Source of the DNA: Entamoeba histolytica HM-1:IMSS | Taxonomy: Eukaryota > Evosea > Mastigamoebida > Endamoebidae | DNA: 46,612 bases | NCBI RefSeq assembly: GCF_000208925.1 | Contig: NW_001914963.1 | Coordinates: forward strand, 4,078 to 50,689 | Direction: 5' to 3' | Part shown: positions 1 through 10,497 of the stretch, in pieces | Numbering within the stretch: the stretch's first letter is position 1 | Layout of the letters: every line of letters starts with the position of its first letter | Notes under the pieces: model-generated | Told to the model about the DNA's origin: nothing | Database searches by the model: none | What the model saw: only the letters and a program-made list of their open reading frames with translations | Program-made: the position numbers and the translations under genes

Positions 1-3000
1 AAGAGAGATTCACTTGGTGCTTTCTTTAATAATTCTACGAGTTTAGATAAATGACCCGATGGTGCTAAATAATCTAAACATTGTGGTTGATTAGTATAAA
101 ACACTGCTGCTGTTTTAGCAAGAACATCCATTAAAGTAACATCTCGTTGTCTAACAGCTTCTTGATACTTATTAAATAATCCATCACTAAATCCATTTGG
201 ATTATTAAGTGGACATGTAGGATTTTTATTAAGAATTCTAATAAATACACCTCCAATACATAATTCATTTTCAAGTTCTTTATATTTAAATGCAAAAGTA
301 TCTGGAACTTGCCATTTAACTGTTGGGTCAGAAAGTTGTTTTGTGTAAAATGCCTTAGTCATTTTACCAATGAAAATTCCAACATCATTTTTCATTTCTG
401 AATTCCAAATTAATTCTGGTGTTTCTGTAGTTGAATCTAGTAAAATAACTGCTCCTCTTGCATCCATTTTCATCGTATTAATAATAGAAATTGGGAAGAA
501 TTTACTTAGTGTTAATGAAACTTTAGGTCCAATACCTGGCGTAGTAGACATTTTACCAATTAGTTGAGATACAAGAACTCTTCTTTCAAGTTCACTGTCA
601 TTAACAAAATGATTTAAAAGATAAAGTAATCCTCCTCTAATTATTCCTTGTTGTAATCCTGTTGTTACTGAGAATAGTGATTGTGTTAATGGTACTACTT
701 CTTCAAGATATTCTGTTGGATGAAGTAATACAAGGAATTTAGATAATACTTTAGATTTAGCAACAATTTCAACACATTGTCCATTACTTACAATTCGTTT
801 AACACAATGTAATATTGATTTTTGAACAATTGGGTCATCTGGTTCTTCTTTTAATAAATTAAATAATAATTCTAATAATTCATTATCATCACAAACGGCA
901 TTAATAACATCATATTGATCAAACACATTACAAATAGCAATAGCTCTAAGTTGTTCCCATTCTTTATTCATTTCATTTATTTTTAAACATGCTCTTAGGA
1001 AAATAATAGGATCTGGTAGTGGTTCACATGTTCTTATTTGTTCATTAAAGAGTCTAATATAAACTCCATTAATAATTAATTCTTTCTTTAATGATGGGAA
1101 TCTAAATAGTTCATATTCTTTTGGTGTCCATTCCATTGTTCCATTTAAGTGTGCATCAATATAATCAATTAATTCTTGTCTTGTTTTGTTTGTCCATAAT
1201 AAGTATGGTGTTTGTGTTGTAGATGTAATTAAACTGAGTGTTTCCCCAACACTACCATGTCTAATTCGTAGTCCAAGTTGTGGTGTAAATAATGCAAACA
1301 CTGCTTTTGTTTCTTCTGTATTTTCTTGGATTTTAACTAACTCTTTCATTGCTAATAATGACATTCCAGCAATAGCATTTTTCATTTGATGAATACTTTC
1401 TTGTTCTGCTTCTTCAAGTGTTGGGTCATATGATAATATTCTGTGAATTAAATATCCAAGATAATTTCTATTATACATATCATTTCTTATTTCTTCATCC
1501 TTTGAGAAACATGTTATACATTCTAGTGATGCTTCTACAACTCCAAGTAAGTCACTTCCAAGACACATCTTAATATTAGACAATATTGTATTACTTTTTT
1601 TAATTTCTGCTAATGACTCTGTAAATTTAGATGCAACTGCCATAGCTCTAAGAATATATCTAATACTTGCTACCTTATTTTCTTTAATTTGTCCACATAA
1701 TCCATCTAATATTTTTAATAATGTTCCAATTCCTCCCATTCTAGCTAATTCTTGAACATTTAATGTAGAGGATCTAATGGTTAAATAAACTAATTCTAAT
1801 GCTCTATCTCTTAATTCTTCATCATCTAATGCAGGAACCAATAACCCATATCCAGCATATTTATATGGTGATAATATTTCTCCACATCTTTCATAAAGAA
1901 TACATTGTGAATGAATAATAATTTCCGATTTTTCATTTGAATTGTCTGGTCCCATTTCAATAAGTTGATTATATGCATCATTTACTTTCTCAAACATTTC
2001 TCTTCCTTCTGGATTTCTATCTGGATGATATTTTTGTGCTAATTTATAATATGCCTTTCTTAATTTTTGTTTATCATCTGCTGTTTCTACTCCAAGAATT
2101 TGACATGCCTCACTTGTTGACATCTTCTTTGGTGTTTCTGCTACATCAACCCATGCATGTAATATTGCTTGTAATAATCCAACTGGATCATTAATAACAT
2201 AATCGGGATATTTTTCTTCATCACATAATTGTTTAAGATATACTCTTCCACAATATAATTCATCTTTTAATTCTTCATATACAATAGGTGGAATTGGTAC
2301 ATGTGAATATACTGCTAATGGATTACATGTTAATCTAAATGCAAAATCTCCAATATGTTGTGAAATACTATCTATTAAATAACTTCTCATTGAACTACTC
2401 CATCTAATTTCTGGGGTAGCAACTTCTCCAACAAGTCGTGCTGAAAATTCTTCAGGAGACCTATCAAGTACTGTTATTAATGATGGTGGAATAAGTGGTT
2501 TTAATACTGATAATTCAACAGCTTCTCCTATTTTTTGTTGTCTATGAGTAGCATATAATAACCTTGATATTTCTTTTAAATTACTTCCTGAGTACATTAA
2601 TGCAAAATAAAATACTCCTGTTAAATAAAATTTTGGTTGTGCTGTTGGATTATCTTCTAATAAATTTTTAAGTAATCTTGCTGCAGTATCAACTATTGTT
2701 GGTGCTGCTGTTAATAATAACTGAACTATATGTGGAAGATGTCTTGGTGATGATAATATTCTTTTAGCTCTTGGAATTGGTCTTAATAAAATACCATGCA
2801 TATCACGTGATGGATACATTGTAACTAAATCTTCTAATGTTTTAGAAATAGATTGACATAATTCAATTGGTGTTAATATTCCTGTATCTTTTTTTAATAA
2901 TGCCCATTTTAACACTGTAATATCTTTTAATATTTTCCAATCTTCCATTCCTTGTGCCCAAACCATTGTTGTTTCTTGAATAATATTTTGATTAAGTAAT

Positions 3001-5810
3001 TCTTTTAATTTATCAAGAGATACTGGTCCTTTTTTCTCTTTCTTATTATTATTAATTTCTACATAATACCATTCTCCTATTGTTGTTCCTGCTGTTAATA
3101 AATTTGTTTGTAATGGAATAATAGCATGGTCTGAATGAAGATGAACAAGGATTAATAAATCAACATATAAATCAATTCCTCCAACATCAATAAATTTTCT
3201 TGCATTAATTTCTACTTTAAGTAATGAATCAAGCAATTCAATTAATCGGTCTCTTAATAGTAATGACCTTGTCATTCTTAACATTGAAACAATATGTGAA
3301 ATATCTTTAAATGCTCCAATTTCTTTATTAAATTTTCTATATATTACACTCATAGCTTGAATTGCTAATGCTTGTAATTCTCTATTTGTTTCAAATAAAC
3401 ATCTATGATATAATGTATCAAAGAAATCTCTTGGGTCACTTAATGTAATTTCTCCTTTTTCTAATAAACATCTAATAAAACACCCATCAACACATACTTC
3501 ATTATCTAATGAATGATATTCTACAATAAATTCTCGATAATTCCATGCAACTTCTCCTTCTTCTTGATCTTTCTTTAATTGTCTAATTTCATTGTCTAAT
3601 GCTTCTTTTAATTCTTGTAATGTTTGATTATTCCAAATTAAATCTGCACGTCGATGTTGTTGATGTATTTGATAAATAAGCATACTCCAATTTCTTTTAG
3701 CTTGTTTAATATGTTTTTGTCTTGTTCTAATTTCTTCTCCTTTTTGATGTCGTTCACTATTCCATTTCTTCCAAAATGCAAGTGCTTTATTCATTTGTTG
3801 TTGTTTAACTCCTTTTCTTTTTTCACTATCAATTCCATCAATTTGTTCAGGTGGTTCTTCTTCTTCTTCTAAATATTTAAGTAATGCATATGGTAATATT
3901 CTTTTAAATGTTGATTCAGTTTCTGTATGTTCAAATGTAAAAACATCAAGTAAATGTAATGCTAAATGTTTTTGAAGTAATTGTGTTGTAGTTTTTGGTT
4001 TAGAAAAACATGCAGTATAAAAATATTGTAATGTAATTCCTTCTAATAATGCATAGTCTTGTAATTCTTTAATTTTTTCTTCCATATCTGTTTCTTCTAC
4101 AAGTGTTTGTAACATTTGTCCTGCAATATGTGGAATAGAAATACATGGCGATTGAAAAAGCATAAATAAATCTCTTCCTAAACTTCCAATTAAACTCATT
4201 GTTTGATTAAACATATTAAATTCGGTAGTATTAGAATATGGTTCACAAACAATATATTTAAGTGTAGTAACACATCCATAAATTACAAATGGACTTCCTT
4301 TTTTAATATTTTCTTTAAGTGTATTAAATATTTTTTCATGTAATCCTAATTTCATTACTGCTAATTTCCCTTTTTTCTCCGTATTTTCTTCTGCTGTAGA
4401 ACATAACATTAATCCACATATTCTTAATCCCCAAAATAATACAATTGGTTTAACACTTTCTAATGCTTTTCCAATAATTTCAACTAATTTTTCCATTATA
4501 TTTTTATTTTGTACAAATGTTTCATATCCCATTCTTGTTGATAATAATCTATAAACACATTGTAAAAATCCTTCTCCTGCTTTCCCATATACTATCATTT
4601 TTTCTAGTGCTTGTCCAATTAATTTAGATCTTCCTGAATCTGCAATTTGTGGTCCATTAATACTTGTATTACTATTTAATAAAAATACAAATACCATAAA
4701 TAATTCTTTTGCTTCTAAATCAACTATTTTACTTCCATCAAAATTAGCTAAATTCTTTAATATAGATGTTTCTATTTGTCCATTTTCTGCTATTGTCATT
4801 CTTTCAATAATTAATGATCCAAATCTTGGAATATCAGAAATAATAGGTTCTGCTTTCGCTGCAATTGCACAATCAAATAATGATGCTATAAATTGTTCTC
4901 TTTGGGTTGTAAAAAAGTGTTTTTGTAATCCATCACTAAATGTAATAACAATTTCCATTGCATCTTGTCCTCTTAATATATGAATTATTTCATTAAGTGG
5001 TTTTGCAAATGTTATTGTATAATTACTTGCTTCTCTTTCAACAAACCACATTTCTGTAAAACATATTATTTTTTCTCTTTTTCCAATTCCATGATTAGCT
5101 TTAATTTCTACTAATGACCCTCCTTCTTCTTCTTCTGCCTTTTTAATATTTGATCCATTAAATACATCTTCTATTGTTAAATCTGAATTAATTGTCATTT
5201 TAATTCCAACTCCATCACATTTCTTTACAATCTCACTTGCTGCCATTCCTCTATCATTAAATGAATATACAATTCTTTCATTTCCTTCTTTAATAATTGC
5301 AACTCCTTGTGAATCAGTACATAAACATATTTCTTTAATATCACAAAACATTATTACTTTTTCTTTTTTTCCTTGGCTTGTTGCTACTTCAACTATTCCA
5401 TATGGTCGTATTTGAATATTAACTTCTTTAATTTTTCCATCATTATATATTTTTTCTGCTGAAAATGACATATAATTCGTTGGTTTAACTTTATATTTAT
5501 ATTCTTGAAGTATACAAATAACATAACTTCTTGCAGTTGATATTAATTTTTGTTTTTTTCCATTAACTTTAACAATAAATTCATCTGCATTTTCTGTACA
5601 TGAAATTTCTGTAATACTTGTCCATTCCCATACTTCAATTAATTCATATGTTCCACTAGTAAGTAGTGCAACAAAATCTTTTGAAATACACATTTGTAAA
5701 TCTTTATTTGCTATTAATCTAACTCTCTTAACTAATACTCTTTTCTCTGTTACTTGTGAAAAGAATTTAATTGAGAGAGAACCTGTTGGATATTTACTAA
5801 GTTCACTCAT
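1..5810 (-). CDS. DNAJC13: RME-8/DNAJC13-like endosomal J-domain protein (3' end off window)
   Basis: Family role: a large peripheral endosomal protein that recruits Hsc70 to control clathrin and retromer-linked sorting. The frame is open from an ATG at 5810 to the left edge, 1936 whole codons with no intron. In order: an N-terminal region matching the RME-8 N-terminus; a conserved block near residue 755 (YREFIVEYHSL...CVDG); a GYF_2 domain at about 911-960 (EWYYVEINN, then GPVSLDKLKELL and MVWAQGMEDW); and a J domain at about 1230-1290 with the HPD triad at residues 1262-1264 (bases 2019-2027) and the following KVNDAYNQL. GYF_2 upstream of a central J domain is diagnostic for RME-8. Human DNAJC13 is about 2240 residues, so roughly 300 C-terminal residues are outside the window. 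The 134-base gap to the downstream end of the vWA gene is T-rich. Identification is sure; the subcellular role is inferred from the family. Confidence 0.95.
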   Translation of the reverse strand, partial: MSELSKYPTGSLSIKFFSQVTEKRVLVKRVRLIANKDLQMCISKDFVALLTSGTYELIEVWEWTSITEISCTENADEFIVKVNGKKQKLISTARSYVICILQEYKYKVKPTNYMSFSAEKIYNDGKIKEVNIQIRPYGIVEVATSQGKKEKVIMFCDIKEICLCTDSQGVAIIKEGNERIVYSFNDRGMAASEIVKKCDGVGIKMTINSDLTIEDVFNGSNIKKAEEEEGGSLVEIKANHGIGKREKIICFTEMWFVEREASNYTITFAKPLNEIIHILRGQDAMEIVITFSDGLQKHFFTTQREQFIASLFDCAIAAKAEPIISDIPRFGSLIIERMTIAENGQIETSILKNLANFDGSKIVDLEAKELFMVFVFLLNSNTSINGPQIADSGRSKLIGQALEKMIVYGKAGEGFLQCVYRLLSTRMGYETFVQNKNIMEKLVEIIGKALESVKPIVLFWGLRICGLMLCSTAEENTEKKGKLAVMKLGLHEKIFNTLKENIKKGSPFVIYGCVTTLKYIVCEPYSNTTEFNMFNQTMSLIGSLGRDLFMLFQSPCISIPHIAGQMLQTLVEETDMEEKIKELQDYALLEGITLQYFYTACFSKPKTTTQLLQKHLALHLLDVFTFEHTETESTFKRILPYALLKYLEEEEEPPEQIDGIDSEKRKGVKQQQMNKALAFWKKWNSERHQKGEEIRTRQKHIKQAKRNWSMLIYQIHQQHRRADLIWNNQTLQELKEALDNEIRQLKKDQEEGEVAWNYREFIVEYHSLDNEVCVDGCFIRCLLEKGEITLSDPRDFFDTLYHRCLFETNRELQALAIQAMSVIYRKFNKEIGAFKDISHIVSMLRMTRSLLLRDRLIELLDSLLKVEINARKFIDVGGIDLYVDLLILVHLHSDHAIIPLQTNLLTAGTTIGEWYYVEINNNKKEKKGPVSLDKLKELLNQNIIQETTMVWAQGMEDWKILKDITVLKWALLKKDTGILTPIELCQSISKTLEDLVTMYPSRDMHGILLRPIPRAKRILSSPRHLPHIVQLLLTAAPTIVDTAARLLKNLLEDNPTAQPKFYLTGVFYFALMYSGSNLKEISRLLYATHRQQKIGEAVELSVLKPLIPPSLITVLDRSPEEFSARLVGEVATPEIRWSSSMRSYLIDSISQHIGDFAFRLTCNPLAVYSHVPIPPIVYEELKDELYCGRVYLKQLCDEEKYPDYVINDPVGLLQAILHAWVDVAETPKKMSTSEACQILGVETADDKQKLRKAYYKLAQKYHPDRNPEGREMFEKVNDAYNQLIEMGPDNSNEKSEIIIHSQCILYERCGEILSPYKYAGYGLLVPALDDEELRDRALELVYLTIRSSTLNVQELARMGGIGTLLKILDGLCGQIKENKVASIRYILRAMAVASKFTESLAEIKKSNTILSNIKMCLGSDLLGVVEASLECITCFSKDEEIRNDMYNRNYLGYLIHRILSYDPTLEEAEQESIHQMKNAIAGMSLLAMKELVKIQENTEETKAVFALFTPQLGLRIRHGSVGETLSLITSTTQTPYLLWTNKTRQELIDYIDAHLNGTMEWTPKEYELFRFPSLKKELIINGVYIRLFNEQIRTCEPLPDPIIFLRACLKINEMNKEWEQLRAIAICNVFDQYDVINAVCDDNELLELLFNLLKEEPDDPIVQKSILHCVKRIVSNGQCVEIVAKSKVLSKFLVLLHPTEYLEEVVPLTQSLFSVTTGLQQGIIRGGLLYLLNHFVNDSELERRVLVSQLIGKMSTTPGIGPKVSLTLSKFFPISIINTMKMDARGAVILLDSTTETPELIWNSEMKNDVGIFIGKMTKAFYTKQLSDPTVKWQVPDTFAFKYKELENELCIGGVFIRILNKNPTCPLNNPNGFSDGLFNKYQEAVRQRDVTLMDVLAKTAAVFYTNQPQCLDYLAPSGHLSKLVELLKKAPSESL

Positions 5811-5944
5811 TTATTTGTTTATTTTCAGTTCTTCTTTTCATTTTCTGTTTCTTCATTTTATTTCTTCTCTTTCCTTCTCTTTTTCTTTTTTATTTCTTCA
5901 AAATTTAACCCAAACTTTTCTTTTATCTTATTTTAATTCCTCAC

Positions 5945-7117
5945 TTATTTATACCAATTATTTATTCGTTGCTTCATCCGCTCACTTTGTTCTTTTGTAA
6001 CTCTTCCTTTCTTTTTTCTTATTTCTTGTGTTGCTATCCTTTCTTCTAATTCCCCTCTTGCTTTTTCTTCAACTAATTCGTCTGTTTCAACTCCCCTTGC
6101 TTCTTCAAAACAACATGGATGTACTGCTTCAAAACAACATGGATGTACTGCTTCAAAACACACCCCCGCACGCACCATAGGTACTGCTGCACATCCTACC
6201 ATCATTCCTCTCATAAATCTATTCTGTGTTGTAAACAATCCATCTTTAAATTCAACTTGAATATCAGGCATTTCATACATTTTATCTTTTAAATCTTTTA
6301 ACGATTCAGCAATTAAAAATATTTGTGGAATTGGTGCAAGTTCATGTTTAAATATTGTTTCAATTTCTATGCCTTCTATTTCCGTGCTTTTAGTTTGTTT
6401 TTCTATTTCTTCTTTTGCTCTTTTTTGTTTTTCATTTGGAGGTAATGCTTTAAATGATGGGTCTTTTTCAAGTACTTCTTTGATGTGATTAATAACTCCT
6501 TTCATTTGAATCTCTTCAATAGCTCCATTAGTAATTAATTCACCAAGAACATTAGCTGATGCTAATGCTGCATATTGTCCTCCTGTCAATTGTGCTACTG
6601 CTCGCATTAATGTTCTTAAATATTCACTTGTTAATGGCTCAGCACCTACACAATATATGACAATATCTTTGTTCATACACTCTCGTACTTCTTTAAGTAA
6701 ATCACATCCACATGGACATCCTTTAGGAAATCCATCTCCTTCCCTAATAAACCCATGAGGTGGTGCATCACCAATCCAAACTATCACCTTTGCTGCTTTT
6801 TCTCGATATTTTAAATTACTTGCACAGTGCATTGCACAACAAACAGACTCTGGTGTATCTCCTCCTCCATTTGCATCCATCTTATTAACGGCTTCTTTAA
6901 TGCACTTCATAGAATCAGTAAAATCTGTGAGTCTAAATGCAAAAGAACTATCTTGTGGTGGATGGTCTTTATATTCAACAAGTGCAAATCTAACATTACA
7001 TTTCTCTGATTGTATAATTGTATTTATTATTTTCTCAATGCTTTGTTGTGCAGCATTAAGATATGAACCCATAGATCCTGTGGTATCACATAAAAACACT
7101 AAATCAAGTTCAGTCAT
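5945..7117 (-). CDS. vWA-domain protein with Cys-rich tandem repeat
   Basis: A 390-residue protein. The first ~190 residues form a von Willebrand factor A domain: the MIDAS-type DTTGSM at residues 11-16, a GGGDTPES segment that supplies the metal-binding Thr, and a WIGDAPPHG strand-loop. This style of vWA resembles the one in VwkA-type alpha-kinase proteins of Dictyostelium, but no kinase domain follows, so only a metal-dependent adhesion/scaffold role can be proposed. No signal peptide or membrane segment is seen, so it is probably cytosolic. Residues about 195-290 are charged and helical (KRAKEEIEKQTK). Near residues 320-340 the octamer CCFEAVHP is repeated, encoded by a 24-base tandem repeat at 6104-6160. 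The tail is basic (ARGELEERIATQEIRKKKGR). The ATG at 7117 is the only sensible start because the domain begins three residues later. Confidence 0.85.
   Translation of the reverse strand: MTELDLVFLCDTTGSMGSYLNAAQQSIEKIINTIIQSEKCNVRFALVEYKDHPPQDSSFAFRLTDFTDSMKCIKEAVNKMDANGGGDTPESVCCAMHCASNLKYREKAAKVIVWIGDAPPHGFIREGDGFPKGCPCGCDLLKEVRECMNKDIVIYCVGAEPLTSEYLRTLMRAVAQLTGGQYAALASANVLGELITNGAIEEIQMKGVINHIKEVLEKDPSFKALPPNEKQKRAKEEIEKQTKSTEIEGIEIETIFKHELAPIPQIFLIAESLKDLKDKMYEMPDIQVEFKDGLFTTQNRFMRGMMVGCAAVPMVRAGVCFEAVHPCCFEAVHPCCFEEARGVETDELVEEKARGELEERIATQEIRKKKGRVTKEQSERMKQRINNWYK
6104..6160. repeat. 24-base tandem repeat inside the vWA gene (2.4 copies)
   Basis: Plus-strand unit TTCAAAACAACATGGATGTA followed by CTGC, at 6104-6127 and 6128-6151, then a 9-base partial copy at 6152-6160. 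The length is a multiple of three, so the reading frame is kept and each unit adds the eight residues CCFEAVHP. The two full copies are identical, which points to recent slippage and makes it a possible strain-variable site. Confidence 0.9.
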
Positions 7118-7278
7118 TCAATGTATTATTAATGAATTTTAGTATTTTTAAGTTTTTTCATCATTTCTTCTTGTTTTTGCTTTTCTTTTTGATGTTTTTA
7201 ATGTAAAAGTTGTTTTTTTTATACTTTGATGGTTGTAACAAGATGAAACTAATATTTAAGAAATAAGCAAAAACTGGA

Positions 7279-10166
7279 TTATTTAGAAAAGAAATATATT
7301 GATACTGTAACATTATCTAAACTTTGTTTGAATAAAGCTAAATCTACTAAATAACGGGCGATATCTTTTTTATTTATTGGTTTCTTAATTCCATTTTCAT
7401 CAACACCGTTGTAATTATTTGTGTATAAATATTCTCTAACAATGTCAGCACAAAAATCATAAGAAATTACATTCCAAAGACCATCACACCCAATTAGAAC
7501 AAATTCATCATCTGGACTTCTTTCTATCTGGTTTGTGTCTGCTTCATCAATTACAAATTTTTTTAATGCAATATCACCAATGCTACGAGATACTCCTAGT
7601 AATCCTTCCACTCTCCATCCATGGAAATAAAAAACTTTACCTCCAGCAAGTTCAATTCTTTGTTTTTCAATTTCATTGTTTGGAGAATGTTTGTTAGAAA
7701 GGATTAGCGGTTTATGATTTCTCTTACAAAACATTATTTCTGTGTCACCAATATTTGCAGTAGTAATTTTTTTATCATCAATAACACAAACTCCAGCAGT
7801 TGTTCCAGCATTAATATGAAGAACATCGGCAATAGTTAAGAAACCTTTATTAACTTGTTTAAACGACTCTTTTAATGCAATTTGAATATTTTCTGGGAAA
7901 TGAGGGTTTGAAACAAGATAATTGAAAATTTTGAATGAACAATAATCGGATGCTGAAGTTCCCATGTGACCATCAAATACACCAAACACAGAAATACGTC
8001 CATGATGGCAAGTTAAAAGTGAATTCAAATCATCTATATAGACACTAAAATCTTCATTACGTTTTCTTGGACCAGTTTCTGTGTGAGAAGAAAAACAATG
8101 GTCATTAGGAGATAATGGTTTTGACAAAGGAAAATTAAATTTAGAAAAGACAGTATCTACTTCTTCTATTCCAATGCACTTATCATGAGAATGAGATGGA
8201 ATGTGTGGTGTTGAAGTTGTTTTAGCAGGAATAAGAATCCAATTTTTCATTGAATAAATTTGATTAATGTCACTATGAAAAGATGGTGGAATAATTTGGT
8301 CATTGTAATGTTGGAGATAACCTGAGATGATCCGGTCTTTAATATCACAAACTCTAATTGCATTTAGTCCTGTTTCGTCTGCTTTAGTAATATTTATAAT
8401 ATTAGAAAATTTTTTTAAAGTTTCATTTCTTTTATCATTAATATGAGATGATAATAGTGGTTCTGTTGAATGACCAATTGAACGAGAAATCCTTAATCTA
8501 GTACCAGGAGTTACTTTTTTAATTTTTTTAGCAGAAGTTTTTGTAGGTTGATTTAACATAATATTTTCACGAATAATTGTTCTGGGATTTAATTTAATTG
8601 GGGTGATAGACCAGTGTATCATTTGACTCAATACATACATTACTGGGTCTAATAACTTAATTGAACTTCTTGTTGAAAGATGATCATTTGTAGAAATTTT
8701 GATAGATTGAGTTTCTGAAGAAAGACATAAATAAAGGATAATTGTCCTGTTAAACGTATAAAAAATTGGTTGAGGGAAATTAGCAAAAGTTGATGAATGA
8801 GAAATTGAAGGAACTGTTGGAAGATAACAAATTGAGTCTAATGTTTCTAAGAATAATTCAATACTTAATAATCCAGTAATAAGATTGAAACGTGTTAAAG
8901 AAAAGATATTTAATAAACAATGTTGAATTTTAGTGAAAAGTTCAGGTGTTGGGATATACGTTAATTGACAACCAGTAATTAAAATATTAGTAAAATCAAA
9001 ATTTATTGTTTGGTGTTCTGTTATTAGTACAACATGAATATCTTTATTACTTTTTAATGACTCATTAACGTAAAATAAAGCTTCTTGATGTTTTATATGA
9101 GGTAATGTTTTAGAAAAAATAGTACTACGTATTTCATCATTAATTTCATTTAATACAATATCTCCATCTGAAGAAAGAATTACAATTGTTAATTTATTAT
9201 GAAATAATTTTTGTTGAATTGCAAAGAGAGCATCTTTAATTGTATCTTGATTTGATACATCAATAAGTATAAGACATTCTGCTAATTCTTTTCTTTTCTC
9301 TTCATTAAATAATGCAATAACACCCGCATGAAAAGTATTTTTTTCTATAGGAATAGTTTGTTCTTCTTTATTTAAAAAGTAACGTTCTGATTGAATTCTA
9401 TTAACATTTCTAAACATTGATGAATTTGTTCTTCCAATTTTAAATTCTTGTTTGGGATGAGACACAAAAGCCTCTCTACCATCATCATAATAAACACAAA
9501 ATCGATGATTAAGATTAGACAGAATTCTAATAGAAAGAGGATCTTCTAATATACTCTTTCCTTTAAGAGAAACAATAAACAATGAATTATAATATCCATC
9601 AACCAATTCATATTGTCTTGGTGAATAAACAATTGAACGAGTAACAACAAATGTTCCATCAACAGAAACATTAATAGTAGTTTGACAATTTTGATATTCA
9701 AAACATGGGCAAACAATATCAAATACATGAGGAACTGTGAAGATGAGGAATTAGAATTATTGATAAAAGTATTAATAAGTTACAACAAACATGTCTTAAA
9801 ATATTGAGTAAAAGCAGAATAACAAAAACTAAATGTTTGAGTGATTGATTTAATTAATATGAAAGAAATATCAATAAAATCAATGATAATATAATTTGGA
9901 TTTGGTACAATAAAAAAACCATATTTCTTTGGAAAAATAATAAACAAATTATTATTTGCTTGTTGAAGTGAAATATTAACTTCATAGTTTGTAATAATAC
10001 CATTTGTAGAACAAAATATTATTATATTATTAATATCAAGACGTTGTATTTCATTAGATCTAATTGCCTTATTAACAATACCTTTAATAAAATGACTTCC
10101 ATTTTCTTTATTTTGTATGATTAAATGATTAATTTTAGATTGGTAAATCCCGATTTTGGTTGTCAT
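7279..10166 (-). CDS. PP2C (PPM) protein phosphatase with long N-terminal extension, two exons
   Basis: Metal-dependent Ser/Thr phosphatase of 943 residues. Exon 1 is 10166-9791, exon 2 is 9734-7279; the 56-base intron 9735-9790 begins GTTTGT and ends CACAG. Splicing joins TTTAAGACAT to TTCCTCATG in frame and removes the stop that closes exon 1. The PP2C domain fills the last ~270 residues: RKRNED (~683), VFDGHMG (Asp713), NAGTTAGV, ANIGDTEIM, LGVSRSIGD, IGCDGLWN and the closing LDNVT. The metal and phosphate ligands are present, so it should be active; the usual CDGLWD is CDGLWN. The ~660 residues before it match no domain I recognise; a stretch around residues 275-400 (LILIDVSNQD, then LTIVILSSDG and IHVVLITEH) has alternating strand/helix character like a degenerate vWA fold. 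That reading is inference. The start is the ATG at 10166, just after ATTCAA. It lies head to head with the cysteine protease gene. Confidence 0.88.
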
Positions 10167-10497
10167 TTGAATATTAAGATTATTTCTAAGGAAACTAATG
10201 AAAAAAACATAGAAAAATATTAATTATTAAAAGCTGTGTAGAACAAAAATCAAAGATTTTTCATACTCATAACGTACTTCTTTTGTTACTATCCATCCAT
10301 TTTTGCTCAATTTCTTTCTATTTATATTTTTATCTTTTTAAGATATTTAAATCAGGAATTTTGTTTTATATTTTTATATTTATTCTTTTATCATCAAATA
10401 AAAAGGAGAATTTCTTTTTTTTTTTAATTTTAAAATTTTTTTTAATTTTTCTAATTTTTCTTATTTTAGCGAACTTAAATGAACTATAACAATTCAA
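10167..10497. promoter_or_regulatory. Divergent intergenic region between PP2C and cysteine protease genes
   Basis: 331 bases without a gene, very T-rich on the plus strand toward the protease. It must hold promoters for both divergent genes. Next to the protease start the plus strand reads AAATGAACT at 10478-10486 and AATTCAA at 10491-10497; next to the PP2C start the minus strand reads ATTCAA. The long T runs at 10400-10460 look like low-complexity spacer. Confidence 0.6.
10478..10497 (+). promoter_or_regulatory. GAAC element and initiator-like sequence of the cysteine protease gene
   Basis: AAATGAACT (10478-10486) matches the GAAC core promoter element described for Entamoeba histolytica (AATGAACT), and AATTCAA (10491-10497) matches the second half of its initiator AAAAATTCA, directly abutting the ATG at 10498. 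The 5' leader would then be only a few bases, which is usual in this genus. I see no clear GTATTTAAA-type TATA element at the expected distance. Confidence 0.65.

Noticed and set aside
370..3872. Several plus-strand open frames of 60-73 codons
   Set aside because: They lie opposite the RME-8-like gene, whose minus-strand frame is open throughout and carries GYF_2 and J domains.
9546..9728. A 60-codon hydrophobic minus-strand frame
   Set aside because: Out-of-frame reading of the PP2C exon 2 start.
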